Translations under genes and position numbers: made by a program
Part shown: one piece after another, positions 18,255-27,342 of the stretch
Layout of the letters: each line of letters begins with the position of its first letter
Position numbering within the stretch: position 1 is the first letter of the stretch
Origin: Flavobacterium piscisymbiosum
GTDB taxonomy: Bacteria > Bacteroidota > Bacteroidia > Flavobacteriales > Flavobacteriaceae
Length of the DNA: 64,000 bases
Direction: 5' to 3'
NCBI RefSeq assembly: GCF_020905295.1
Contig: NZ_JAJJMM010000001.1
Coordinates: 3,472,001-3,536,000, forward strand
The notes under the pieces: generated by a model
The model's database searches: none
Told to the model about the DNA's origin: nothing
The model's input: only the letters and a program-made list of their open reading frames with translations

Positions 18255-19718
18255 ATGAAAAGAATATATATATCAATGTTTGTGCTTTCCGGATTGCTCT
18301 TTGCAGGATGCGCAGATGACTTCTTGGATGTAAGTCCTACAGAATCAATTCCGGTTGAAACGGAGTTGGTAAATACTGATGATGGAGCAAATAGTTATGT
18401 AACAGCAATATATAATCAGTTTTTAGGATGGGAAATGTCTTCTTTTGGTTGGAATGCAGTGTCAAGTATTATAACAGATGATGCTGATAAAGGTTCGGAT
18501 CCTGGAGATGCCGGTGGGGACAAAGATATTATTGATGCTTTAACTTACAATGCTTCAACAGCTTCTTTTGAATCTACCTGGAATGCTAATTATGCAGGAA
18601 TAAATAGATGTAATCAAGCTTTAGATATTTTTCCTAAATTGGATAAAGTTACACCCGCTTTAAAAGTAAGGCTAGAGGGAGAAGCTAAATTTATGAGAGC
18701 TTTCATGTATTTTACTTTAGTAAAAGGATATGGTGGAGTTCCTATCGTAGATCATTTGTCTGGTGTACCAATATCAGATGCTGATAAACAAATGCAGTTA
18801 ACTCGCAAATCAGCAGCAGAAGTTTATGCTTTTATAGAAAAAGATCTAGCAGATGCTATAGATATGTTGCCAGAAAAATCTGCTTACGTAGGAAATGATA
18901 AAAAGCGAGTTTCTAAAGGTTCAGCGTATGCTTTGTTAGCAAAAGTAAATTTATATCAAAAAAATTGGCAAAAAGTAATTGACAATTGTGATAAAGTTAC
19001 AGGATATTCTTTAGTAGCTGATTACGCTGATCAATATAAAAAAGAAGGCGAATTTGGTAATGAATCTATTTTTGAGATTGATGGAATTGGAGGAACCTCT
19101 ACTCCAGGTTTTGGAATTGGAAATTATACTGTTTCTCAGGCTCCTCGTGGAGCTGGAGGTTGGGGTTGGGGATTTAACACACCAACTAAAGGTTTAGCAG
19201 ATGCTTATGAGCCTGGAGATGTTAGAAGAGATGCAACTATTATTTTCAGAGGTTCAGTTTTATACGACGGTACACCTGTACCTTCAACAGTAGCTAATGC
19301 AATGTATAATTATAAAGCATATTCATCAAAATTTTACAATCAGGAATTTACAGATACAAATCTTAGATATTTAAGATATGCAGAAGTAATCTTAATGAAA
19401 GCTGAAGCTTTGAATGAATTAGGACAAACTTCAGAAGCTATTCCTTTGTTGAATATAATTCGTAAAAGAGCAGGATTAGGAAATACTCCATTTACTTCTC
19501 AAGACGATATTAGAAAAGCAATCTACAAAGAAAGAAGATTAGAATTTGCTTTTGAGCATGACAGATGGTTTGATCTTGTGAGAACAGGACAAGCTCAGGC
19601 AGCTATGGCTGCAGATGGAAAAACTTTTATTGTTGGAAAACATGAGTTATGGCCTATACCAACTACCTTCTTAAGAGAAGCGGGTGGACTTTCTCAACAA
19701 AATCCAGGTGGTTACTAA
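18255..19718 (+). CDS. SusD/RagB-family glycan-binding lipoprotein
   Basis: A 487-residue surface lipoprotein. The lipobox LFAGC puts the lipidated Cys at residue 19, followed by ADDFLDVSPTE, the usual SusD start. The body is helical with TPR-like repeats (FMRAFMYFTLVKGYGGVPIV, KGSAYALLAKVNLYQ). The C-terminal family motif is present: RYAEVILMKAEALNELGQ, then LLNIIRKRAGL and RRLEFAFEHDRWFDLVRTG. It forms the lid of the SusC transporter and captures the glycan. It starts 4 bp after susC and is followed by a 13-bp hairpin. Confidence 0.97.
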   Translation: MKRIYISMFVLSGLLFAGCADDFLDVSPTESIPVETELVNTDDGANSYVTAIYNQFLGWEMSSFGWNAVSSIITDDADKGSDPGDAGGDKDIIDALTYNASTASFESTWNANYAGINRCNQALDIFPKLDKVTPALKVRLEGEAKFMRAFMYFTLVKGYGGVPIVDHLSGVPISDADKQMQLTRKSAAEVYAFIEKDLADAIDMLPEKSAYVGNDKKRVSKGSAYALLAKVNLYQKNWQKVIDNCDKVTGYSLVADYADQYKKEGEFGNESIFEIDGIGGTSTPGFGIGNYTVSQAPRGAGGWGWGFNTPTKGLADAYEPGDVRRDATIIFRGSVLYDGTPVPSTVANAMYNYKAYSSKFYNQEFTDTNLRYLRYAEVILMKAEALNELGQTSEAIPLLNIIRKRAGLGNTPFTSQDDIRKAIYKERRLEFAFEHDRWFDLVRTGQAQAAMAADGKTFIVGKHELWPIPTTFLREAGGLSQQNPGGY

Positions 19719-19728
19719 TTAAATTTTA

Positions 19729-19761
19729 AATCACTTCCTTCATAAATTGAAGGAAGTGATT
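19729..19761 (+). terminator. intra-operon hairpin after susD
   Basis: AATCACTTCCTTC (19729-19741) pairs exactly with GAAGGAAGTGATT (19749-19761) across a 7-nt loop. There is no long T-run, so it probably attenuates or stabilises rather than fully terminates. The next gene starts 26 bp later. Confidence 0.6.
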
Positions 19762-19787
19762 ATTTATAAATTACATAATTTTTTATA

Positions 19788-21167
19788 ATGGTTAGAATTT
19801 CAGTTTTATTATTAGTTTTTAGTCTTTTTGGTTGCGGATCCAATTCTGATAAATCAAAGGAAAATGAAAAAGAGAATGCAGTTGCTGTAAAATTAACAGA
19901 TGAAGAACTTCTATCAACAGTTCAAAAACAAACGTTTAAATATTTTTGGGATTACGCGGAGCCAAATTCCGGATTAGCAAGAGAACGTTATCATCCAGAC
20001 GGAGTTTATCCTGAAAATGATGCTAACATCGTAACAACAGGAGGTTCAGGGTTCGGATTAATGGCTTTAGTTTCAGGTATGTCTCAAGGTTATATTACCA
20101 AAGAGCAAGGAGTTGAACGACTAAACAAAATTGCTGACTTTTTAGGCAAAGCAGATCGTTTTCATGGAGCATGGTCACACTGGATTGACGGAAATACAGG
20201 AAAAGTAAAGCCTTTTGGAACCAAGGATAATGGTGGAGATTTAGTCGAAACTTCATTTTTGGTTGCGGGAATGATTACAGTTCGTGAATATCTTAAAGAT
20301 GGTTCTGAGAACGAAAAAGCAGTTGCTCAAAAATATGACGCACTTTGGAAAGGTGTTGACTGGCAATGGTACACCAATAATAAAAATGTATTATACTGGC
20401 ACTGGTCGCCTTCTTATGCGTGGCAAATGAATTTTCCTTTAGAAGGATATAACGAATGTTTGATAACTTATGTTTTGGCAGCATCTTCGCCAACACATTC
20501 AATTGATGCAAAAGCATATCATGAAGGATGGGCGAGAAGTGGCGGAATTGTTTCTTCTAAAACAAAATATAATCTTCCATTAATCTTAAAACATAATGGA
20601 GCTGAAGAATATGGCGGGCCTTTATTCTGGGCACATTATTCTTATGTTGGTTTAGATCCAAATCAATTGACTGATAAATATGCAAATTATTGGGATTTGA
20701 ATGTGAACCAAACAAAAATAGATTATGAATATTGTGTTGAAAATCCAAAGAAATTTGAAGGTTACGGACCGGACTATTGGGGATTATCAGCATCTTATTC
20801 AAGAAATCCTGACGGATCAATCGGGTATAATGCACATTTCCCAACAAATGATGTAGGAGTTATATCACCAACAGCGGCAATAAGCTCAATTGTATATACG
20901 CCAAAAGAATCTATGGCACTTATAAGAAATCTTTATGACAATCATAAAGATAAAACTTGGGGAGAAGCTGGTTTTTATGATGCTTTGAGTTTACAAAATG
21001 ATAATTGGGTTGCAAAACGTTATTTAGCAATTGATCAGGGACCAGAAGTAGTAATGATTGAAAATTACAGAACAGGTTTATTATGGAAATTATTCATGAA
21101 TGCACCAGAAGTAAAACAAGGCTTAGTTAAACTTGGTTTCAAATCCGGGAAATACGGAATTCAATAG
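19788..21167 (+). CDS. GH144-type glycosidase (glucoamylase family), probable endo-beta-1,2-glucanase
   Basis: A 459-residue lipoprotein (lipobox SLFGC, Cys at residue 16). The mature domain is an (alpha/alpha)6-barrel of the glycoamylase family (PF10091). Recognisable parts are TFKYFWDYAEPNSGLARERY, TTGGSGFGLMALVSGMSQGY, RFHGAWSHWIDG, GGDLVETSFLVAGM and PLFWAHYSYVGLDP. From family knowledge, characterised members of this group (GH144, for example from Chitinophaga) are endo-beta-1,2-glucanases. The link to substrate here is inferred from that and from the GH3 enzyme in the same operon. The lipid anchor suggests a periplasmic or surface location. It follows susD by 69 bp and precedes the hydrolase by 8 bp. 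Confidence 0.85.
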   Translation: MVRISVLLLVFSLFGCGSNSDKSKENEKENAVAVKLTDEELLSTVQKQTFKYFWDYAEPNSGLARERYHPDGVYPENDANIVTTGGSGFGLMALVSGMSQGYITKEQGVERLNKIADFLGKADRFHGAWSHWIDGNTGKVKPFGTKDNGGDLVETSFLVAGMITVREYLKDGSENEKAVAQKYDALWKGVDWQWYTNNKNVLYWHWSPSYAWQMNFPLEGYNECLITYVLAASSPTHSIDAKAYHEGWARSGGIVSSKTKYNLPLILKHNGAEEYGGPLFWAHYSYVGLDPNQLTDKYANYWDLNVNQTKIDYEYCVENPKKFEGYGPDYWGLSASYSRNPDGSIGYNAHFPTNDVGVISPTAAISSIVYTPKESMALIRNLYDNHKDKTWGEAGFYDALSLQNDNWVAKRYLAIDQGPEVVMIENYRTGLLWKLFMNAPEVKQGLVKLGFKSGKYGIQ

Positions 21168-21175
21168 CATTTCGA

Positions 21176-21889
21176 ATGAAATTTAAAATAGCGTTAATAG
21201 CGATATTATTTTCTGTAATGGGTTTTGCGCAAAGCGAAACAACCGGAAAAATAAAAACAGTACAAGTAACCAAATATGAATTGGGTTACGCATTACACAA
21301 ACCGGCCAATACAAAAGATAAAAAACCATTAATAGTTTTTATTTCGGGTGATGGAGAAAAAGGAACAGACATTGAAAAAGTAAAAATTAATGGACCTTTA
21401 AAATATCTGAAAACGCATCAATTAGATGCTTACGTTTTAGCTCCTCAATGCAAAGAAGATGAAAATTGGAATATTGAATCTATTGATGAATTGATTTTAA
21501 AAATTCAAAAAGAGAACAAAATAGATCCTGACAGAATATATGTTACCGGTTTAAGTTCCGGAGGTTGGGCAGCATGGAATTTAGCATTATCATATCCGGA
21601 TAAGTTTGCAGCAATTGTACCTATTTCAGGTTTTGTTGATTTGATTGAATTAGAAAGTGCGTGTAAAATTGCAAATATTCCAACCAGAATTTTTCACGGA
21701 CTATTAGATGATGTAGTAAAGGTAGATTATGCGATCACCATTTACAAAGAATTAAAAAAGTGCAATGCCAAAGATGTACAATTAACAATTTTTGATGATG
21801 CAGGCCACGATAGCTGGTCGAGAGTGTATGACAATCCTGAAATTTATGACTGGATGTTTAAACAAATGAAAATGAATACGAACAAATAA
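21176..21889 (+). CDS. secreted alpha/beta-hydrolase, possible PUL esterase
   Basis: A 237-residue protein with a signal peptide (MKFKIALIAILFSVMGFAQ). The fold is that of LpqC/PHB-depolymerase-like and dienelactone-hydrolase-like esterases. The nucleophile elbow is VTGLSSGGWAAWNLALSYP (Ser127). The acid is probably in the RIFHGLLDDVVKVDYA segment, and the histidine is in FDDAGHDSW. It lies 8 bp after the GH144 gene, so it is translated from the same message. A reasonable guess is removal of acyl groups, such as succinyl or acetyl, from the glucan. No substrate can be read from the sequence. Confidence 0.8.
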   Translation: MKFKIALIAILFSVMGFAQSETTGKIKTVQVTKYELGYALHKPANTKDKKPLIVFISGDGEKGTDIEKVKINGPLKYLKTHQLDAYVLAPQCKEDENWNIESIDELILKIQKENKIDPDRIYVTGLSSGGWAAWNLALSYPDKFAAIVPISGFVDLIELESACKIANIPTRIFHGLLDDVVKVDYAITIYKELKKCNAKDVQLTIFDDAGHDSWSRVYDNPEIYDWMFKQMKMNTNK

Positions 21890-21982
21890 ATATAATAGAA
21901 TGAAATCGGTTTGATTCCAAATTCCAAATAGAACGAAGAAAAGCGATTCCATGTTCCATTAAAAAACAAATATTAAATACAC

Positions 21983-24283
21983 ATGAAAAACAAATTAGTC
22001 TTACTATTTTTAGGATGTGCTGTTTTGGGTTATGCCCAGAAAAAGAATACTAAAAGTACAGTAAAAATTAAACCAAGGTCGGAGTTTGTAGCTGAATTAA
22101 TGTCGAAAATGACATTAGATGAAAAATTAGGGCAGCTTAATTTACCAACTTCTGGAGATATTACTACAGGACAAGCAAACAGTTCTGATGTGGCGACAAA
22201 AATTGCTGAAGGTAAAGTTGGAGGTTTATTCAATATTAAATCTGTTCAAAAGATTAGAGAAGTACAAAAAATCGCTGTAGAAAAAAGCCGTTTGAAAATT
22301 CCGTTGATTTTTGGAATGGATGTTATTCACGGTTACGAAACAACATTCCCAATTCCGTTAGGATTATCTTGTACATGGGATATGGGATTGATCGAAAGAA
22401 GTGCTCAGATTGCAGCTCAGGAAGCAAGTGCTGACGGTATCAACTGGACATTCTCTCCTATGGTTGACGTTTCTCGTGATCCGCGTTGGGGAAGAGTTTC
22501 TGAAGGTTCTGGTGAAGACCCGTACTTAGGAAGCCGAATTGCAACTGCAATGGTAAACGGATACCAACAACATGATCTTTCAAAAAATAATTCCATTATG
22601 GCCTGTGTAAAACACTTCGCTTTATATGGTGCTCCGGAAGGTGGTCGTGATTATAACACAGTTGATATGAGTCATATCAGAATGTTCAATGATTATTTTC
22701 CTCCTTACAAAGCAGCTGTTGATGCCGGAGTAGGATCTGTTATGGCTTCTTTTAACGAAGTTGACGGAATTCCTGCAACAGGAAACAAATGGTTAATGAC
22801 TGATGTTTTAAGAAAACAATGGGGTTTTAAAGGTTTCGTAGTAACTGATTTTACTGGAATCCCTGAAATGATCGAACACGGTATGGGAGATTTACAAGCA
22901 GTATCTGCTCAGTCTTTAAATGCAGGTGTTGAAATGGATATGGTTGGAGAAGGTTTCTTAGGAACTTTGAAAAAGTCATTAGACGAGAAAAAAGTAACGA
23001 TCGAAACAATCGATAATGCTGTTAAACTTATTTTGGAAGCGAAATACGATTTAGGATTATTTAGTGATCCTTATAAATATTGTGATGAAAAAAGAGCAAA
23101 AACTGAAATCTTTACTGCAAGCAGTAGAAAAGAAGCAAGATCAATTTCTGCACAATCATTGGTTTTACTAAAAAATCAAGGCCAGGTATTACCTCTTAAA
23201 AAATCTGGAACTATCGCTTTGATCGGGCCATTGGCAGATGCAAAAGAAAATATGCCGGGAACATGGAGTGTGGCTACAAAAATGGAAAATGCTATTTCAT
23301 TATTAGCAGGAATCAAAGAAGTAGCAGGACCTTCAACAAAAGTATTATATGCTAAAGGAAGTAACTTAGATTACGATGAAACTTTTGAAACTAACGCAAC
23401 AATGTTTGGTAAAACCTTACACCGTGATGGTCGCTCGAAAGAAGAGTTATTAGCAGAAGCTTTAAAAGTAGCAAATCAATCTGATGTGATTGTTGCAGCT
23501 CTTGGAGAATCAGCAGAATTAAGTGGAGAATCTAGCAGCCGTACGAATTTAGAAATTCCACAAGCTCAAAAAGATTTATTAAATGCATTATTAAAAACAG
23601 GAAAACCAGTTGTTCTAGTTTTATTCGACGGACGTCCATTAGTGATTAAAGAAGAAAACGAAACTGTTCCTGCAATTTTAAATGTTTGGTTTGCTGGTAG
23701 TGAAGCAGGTTATGCTATTGCTGATGTATTGTTTGGAGATGTAAATCCTTCTGGAAAACTTACATCAACTTTCCCTAGAAGCGTTGGTCAATTGCCAATT
23801 TATTATGCACACAAAAATACAGGAAGACCACTTTCTAACACAGAAGGTAAATTCGAAAAATTCAGATCTAATTATATCGACGAAAGAAACGAGCCATTAT
23901 TTCCATTTGGTTTTGGTTTAAGCTATACCTCTTTTGAGTATTCAAACCTGAAAATTTCAGCTGATAAAATGAACGCTGCAGGAAAATTGAAAGTAACTGT
24001 AGATGTTGCAAATACTGGAAAATATGATGGAAAAGAAACAGTTCAGTTGTATATCAGAGATTTAGTTGGTTCAGTAACAAGACCAGTTAGAGAACTGAAA
24101 AATTTCCAAAAAATTACACTTAAAAAGGGTGAAAAACAAACCGTGACTTTTGATATCACAGTTGAAGATTTAAAATTTTATAATTCTGATTTACAATTTG
24201 TAGCAGAACCTGGGCAGTTTGATGTTTTCGTTGGTGGAAATTCAAATGCCGATAAGAAAGTTAGTTTTGAGTTAACTAAATAG
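21983..24283 (+). CDS. bglX: GH3 beta-glucosidase (BglX-like)
   Basis: A 766-residue periplasmic exo-glucosidase with a signal peptide (MKNKLVLLFLGCAVLGYAQ). The GH3 N-terminal TIM barrel contains MDVIHGYETTFPIPLG, DPRWGRVSEGSGEDPYLG, ACVKHFALYG and the nucleophile segment GFKGFVVTDFTGIPEMIEHG (Asp289). The C-terminal alpha/beta sandwich includes VAALGESAELSGESSSRT, and a fibronectin-III-like domain closes the protein (FPFGFGLSYTSFEYSNLKIS). It would release glucose from oligosaccharides made by the GH144 enzyme. GH3 enzymes in beta-1,2-glucan loci of Bacteroides act on sophorose-type oligosaccharides, but linkage cannot be read from the sequence. A terminator follows. Confidence 0.95.
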   Translation: MKNKLVLLFLGCAVLGYAQKKNTKSTVKIKPRSEFVAELMSKMTLDEKLGQLNLPTSGDITTGQANSSDVATKIAEGKVGGLFNIKSVQKIREVQKIAVEKSRLKIPLIFGMDVIHGYETTFPIPLGLSCTWDMGLIERSAQIAAQEASADGINWTFSPMVDVSRDPRWGRVSEGSGEDPYLGSRIATAMVNGYQQHDLSKNNSIMACVKHFALYGAPEGGRDYNTVDMSHIRMFNDYFPPYKAAVDAGVGSVMASFNEVDGIPATGNKWLMTDVLRKQWGFKGFVVTDFTGIPEMIEHGMGDLQAVSAQSLNAGVEMDMVGEGFLGTLKKSLDEKKVTIETIDNAVKLILEAKYDLGLFSDPYKYCDEKRAKTEIFTASSRKEARSISAQSLVLLKNQGQVLPLKKSGTIALIGPLADAKENMPGTWSVATKMENAISLLAGIKEVAGPSTKVLYAKGSNLDYDETFETNATMFGKTLHRDGRSKEELLAEALKVANQSDVIVAALGESAELSGESSSRTNLEIPQAQKDLLNALLKTGKPVVLVLFDGRPLVIKEENETVPAILNVWFAGSEAGYAIADVLFGDVNPSGKLTSTFPRSVGQLPIYYAHKNTGRPLSNTEGKFEKFRSNYIDERNEPLFPFGFGLSYTSFEYSNLKISADKMNAAGKLKVTVDVANTGKYDGKETVQLYIRDLVGSVTRPVRELKNFQKITLKKGEKQTVTFDITVEDLKFYNSDLQFVAEPGQFDVFVGGNSNADKKVSFELTK

Positions 24284-24304
24284 TTGGTTTATTTATTATT
24301 GATT

Positions 24305-24338
24305 GGCCCTTCGTTGTTAGTTCGGAGGGCTTTTTTTT
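24305..24338 (+). terminator. rho-independent terminator after the GH3 gene
   Basis: GCCCTTCG (24306-24313), a 9-nt loop, CGGAGGGC (24323-24330), then eight T residues. There is one mismatch in the stem. It ends the susCD-GH144-esterase-GH3 transcript. Confidence 0.85.
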
Positions 24339-24410
24339 AGCTTTCAAACTCTATTTTGTAAGTAAATTCAATAGCTAAAATTAAAAAATACAAATCTTAA
24401 TTTCTATACA

Positions 24411-25196
24411 ATGAATACAAATAAAACATTTTACGCATTTCTTATAATGCTGATCATAGTTGGTTTCTCTTCTTGTAATGCACAGAAAAATGCTATCGTA
24501 GCACATCGCGGAGCATGGAAAAAAAATAACTTACCTGAAAATTCTATTGCGTCCCTAAGGCATGCGATCGATTTAAAACTTCCGGGTTCAGAATTTGACG
24601 TTTGGAGAACTGCAGATGATTCATTAATAATTAATCACGATGCGCATTATAATAAATTGCTTATCGAAGAAACAAATTATGCTGACTTAATCAAGTTTAA
24701 ACTTTCTAACGGAGAAAAGCTTCCAACTCTGCACGAATATATTGTTGAAGGTAAAAAGAATAATAAACATACTCTTTTGGTATGCGAAATAAAACCTTCG
24801 GAAATAAGCAAAGAAAGAGGAAAAGAAACGGCGCTAAAAACGGTTGCAACGATCAAAAAACTAAAGGCAGATAAAAACACCTGTTACATTAGTTTTGATT
24901 ACGAAATCCTAAAAGAAATTAGAAAAGTAGATCAAAAAGCAGTTTTGCAATATTTAGAAGGAAATAAGTCTCCAAAAGAAGTAAAAGCAGACAATATCAA
25001 TGGTGTAGATTATCATTATTCATTCTTTAAAAAACATCCCGAATGGATTAAAGAAGCAAAAGAGAATAAGATCATTTTAAACGCCTGGACAGTTAATGAG
25101 GCTGCTGATATGGATTGGATTATCGAAAACAAGTTTGATTATATCACCACCAATGAACCTGAATTATTGAGAGAAAGAATAAAGAATAAAGAATAA
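24411..25196 (+). CDS. glycerophosphodiester phosphodiesterase lipoprotein
   Basis: A 261-residue GDPD-family enzyme anchored as a lipoprotein (lipobox GFSSC, Cys22). Active-site residues are all visible: IVAHRGAWKKNNLPENSI (His32, Arg33, Glu43), SEFDVWRTADDSLIINHDAH (Glu61, Asp63, His76), then VCEIKPSE and the C-terminal LNAWTVNEAADMDW. It hydrolyses glycerophosphodiesters to glycerol phosphate and an alcohol. Its place inside a glucan locus suggests it could remove phosphoglycerol groups from periplasmic glucans, but ordinary phospholipid-headgroup scavenging is equally possible. Its last codons lie in a 5 x AAAGAAT heptamer array, so repeat slippage would change the C-terminus. Confidence 0.9.
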   Translation: MNTNKTFYAFLIMLIIVGFSSCNAQKNAIVAHRGAWKKNNLPENSIASLRHAIDLKLPGSEFDVWRTADDSLIINHDAHYNKLLIEETNYADLIKFKLSNGEKLPTLHEYIVEGKKNNKHTLLVCEIKPSEISKERGKETALKTVATIKKLKADKNTCYISFDYEILKEIRKVDQKAVLQYLEGNKSPKEVKADNINGVDYHYSFFKKHPEWIKEAKENKIILNAWTVNEAADMDWIIENKFDYITTNEPELLRERIKNKE

Positions 25197-25208
25197 AGAA
25201 TAAAGAAT
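25174..25208 (+). repeat. heptamer microsatellite, 5 x AAAGAAT, spanning the GDPD stop codon
   Basis: Five perfect copies of AAAGAAT run from 25174 to 25208 and cross the stop codon of the phosphodiesterase gene. Because 7 is not a multiple of 3, gain or loss of one copy alters the reading frame at the C-terminus. Confidence 0.9.
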
Positions 25209-25256
25209 AGCTTTTAAACTCTCATCACCTGACTTTAAAAACAAAAAATAAAAGAA

Positions 25257-27179
25257 ATGTATAAACTATCGTCTATATCGCTTTTGATGCTTTTGATAGG
25301 ATTTAATATCAATATCTCGGCACAAAAATCCAGTATCCCTGGTAAAACAGAATGGTTTGATCCTAATAAACCTGCGTCAACCTATTGTAATCCAATTAAT
25401 ATTGGGTACAACTACACCACTTATAATCATAATAGAATCCCGGAATCCCGTCGTTCAAGCGCAGATCCCGTAATTATTACCTATAAAAATGAATATTACT
25501 TATTTGCGACCAATCAGGCTGGTTTCTTTTGGAGTAAAGATATGTCAGACTGGAATTTCGTTTACGGAAGTTTTCAAAGAGAGCCAGGTGATGATGATCA
25601 GTGTGCACCAGCTGCCTGGGTTGTAAATGATACTTTATTTTATGTAGGTTCAACCTGGAAAAAAGATCATCCAATCTGGAAAACTGCCGATCCTAAATCA
25701 GGAAGATGGTTACGACATGTAGATAAAGCAATGTTGCCGACCTGGGATCCTGCTATTTTTCAGGATGATGACAAAAAAGTGTATATGTATTACGGTTCAA
25801 GTGGAAAATTGCCTCTTGTAGGTACCGAAGTAGATTATAAAACTTGGTTGCCAGTAGGAAATCAAGCAGATTATGCACAATTGTACGCTGCAACCGAAGT
25901 AGAAGACATTCAACGTCCATACGGACAAATAAAAGAAGTCGTGGGTCTTGATCCTAAAAATCATGGCTGGGAACGTTTTGGACCTAATAATGATATGGAA
26001 CCTGCACCTTGGGGTGATTTTATAGAAGGTGCCTGGATGACCAAACACAACGGAAAATACTATATGCAATACGGCGCTCCGGCAACAGAATTTAAAGGAT
26101 ATGCAAATGGAGTTCATGTTGGTAATAGTCCGTTAGGGCCTTTCGAATATCAAAAACACAATCCGATGTCGTATAAACCGGGCGGATTTGTAATTGGAGC
26201 AGGACACGGAAATACTTTTGCTGATAATTACGGTAATTACTGGAACACCGGAACTTGTAAAATTTCGATAAAAGATCGTTTTGAGCGTCGTATCGATATG
26301 TTCCCGGCAGGTTTTGACAAAGATGATGTCATGTATTCTATCACTTCTTACGGCGATTTCCCAATTGTATTGCCAACACAGCAACGCGATCAGACGAAAG
26401 GCGCTTCAACGGGATGGATGTTACTTTCGTATAAAAAACCGGTAACTGTTTCTTCTTCTGAAGAATGTATGGAAGTAGAAACTCATAGAGTAGATAATGG
26501 TGGTAAAAAAGTATACGAGAAATTTTGTTACGGTGCCGAAAACTTAACCGATGAAAATATTCAAAGTTATTGGTCTGCCAAAACAGCTGATCCGGGAGAA
26601 TGGCTTCAAATGGATTTAGGAAGACCAATGGAAATTAAGGCATTGCAGATTAATTATGCAGACCATAAAGCCACTCAGTTTAATAAAGCAATGGATATTT
26701 ATTATCAATATAAAATATACATGTCAGATGATGCTAAAAACTGGACTTTGGTAGTTGATAAATCCAAAAATGATAAAGATGTTCCTCACGATTATGTAGA
26801 GCTAACAAAATCAATAAAAGCACGTTACATTAAAATGGAAAACATTCATAATGCATCAGGATTGTTTGCGATCTCAGATTTCAGAGTATTCGGGAATGGA
26901 TTATTAGAAAAACCAAAAGCGGTTAATTCGCTTAAAGTCGATCGAAATAAAACTGATTCAAGAAATGCTATGATCTCATGGAAAAAGCAAACGGATGCAA
27001 TTGGTTACAATATCTATTACGGAATTTCGCCTGATAAACTATACAACAGTATAATGGTGTACGGCGATAATTTATATGATTTTAGAGGTTTAGACAAAGG
27101 AACAAAGTATTACTTTACGATCGAAGCTTTTAATGAGAACGGAATTGGAACAAAAAATAAGATTATAGAAATAAAATAG
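25257..27179 (+). CDS. GH43-like glycosidase with discoidin (F5/8C) and Fn3 domains
   Basis: A 640-residue secreted protein (signal peptide to about residue 23). The N-terminal five-bladed propeller has the GH43 acidic triad: Asp70 in RRSSADPVIITY, Asp164 in LPTWDPAIF and Glu257 in GDFIEGAWM. A galactose-binding-like F5/8 type C module follows, at about residues 415-545 (NLTDENIQSYWSAKTADPGE, WLQMDLG, ARYIKMENIHNASGLFAISD). A C-terminal fibronectin-III domain covers about residues 550-640 (AMISWKKQTDAIGYNIYYGI). GH43-type enzymes usually act on arabinosides, xylosides or galactosides, so this may remove side chains, or the fold may serve another glycan. It is the last gene of the PUL and is followed by a terminator. 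Confidence 0.85.
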   Translation: MYKLSSISLLMLLIGFNINISAQKSSIPGKTEWFDPNKPASTYCNPINIGYNYTTYNHNRIPESRRSSADPVIITYKNEYYLFATNQAGFFWSKDMSDWNFVYGSFQREPGDDDQCAPAAWVVNDTLFYVGSTWKKDHPIWKTADPKSGRWLRHVDKAMLPTWDPAIFQDDDKKVYMYYGSSGKLPLVGTEVDYKTWLPVGNQADYAQLYAATEVEDIQRPYGQIKEVVGLDPKNHGWERFGPNNDMEPAPWGDFIEGAWMTKHNGKYYMQYGAPATEFKGYANGVHVGNSPLGPFEYQKHNPMSYKPGGFVIGAGHGNTFADNYGNYWNTGTCKISIKDRFERRIDMFPAGFDKDDVMYSITSYGDFPIVLPTQQRDQTKGASTGWMLLSYKKPVTVSSSEECMEVETHRVDNGGKKVYEKFCYGAENLTDENIQSYWSAKTADPGEWLQMDLGRPMEIKALQINYADHKATQFNKAMDIYYQYKIYMSDDAKNWTLVVDKSKNDKDVPHDYVELTKSIKARYIKMENIHNASGLFAISDFRVFGNGLLEKPKAVNSLKVDRNKTDSRNAMISWKKQTDAIGYNIYYGISPDKLYNSIMVYGDNLYDFRGLDKGTKYYFTIEAFNENGIGTKNKIIEIK

Positions 27180-27200
27180 TTTGATTTTTTCTAAAATGAT

Positions 27201-27248
27201 AAAAACTCTAATTATAAACTTAAAGGTTTGTAATTAGAGTTTTTTTTA
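27201..27248 (+). terminator. rho-independent terminator, end of the PUL
   Basis: AAAAACTCTAATTA (27201-27214) pairs with TAATTAGAGTTTTT (27231-27244), then more T residues. A-rich and T-rich flanks make it usable in both directions. Confidence 0.8.
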
Positions 27249-27342
27249 TAGCAATAGTTGATGAGATTTTCCGGCAATTCTCCGGAATTTTGTTCCTTTG
27301 TAAAATACCACGTAGAATATAAACCCAAAATGCAATAAACCT

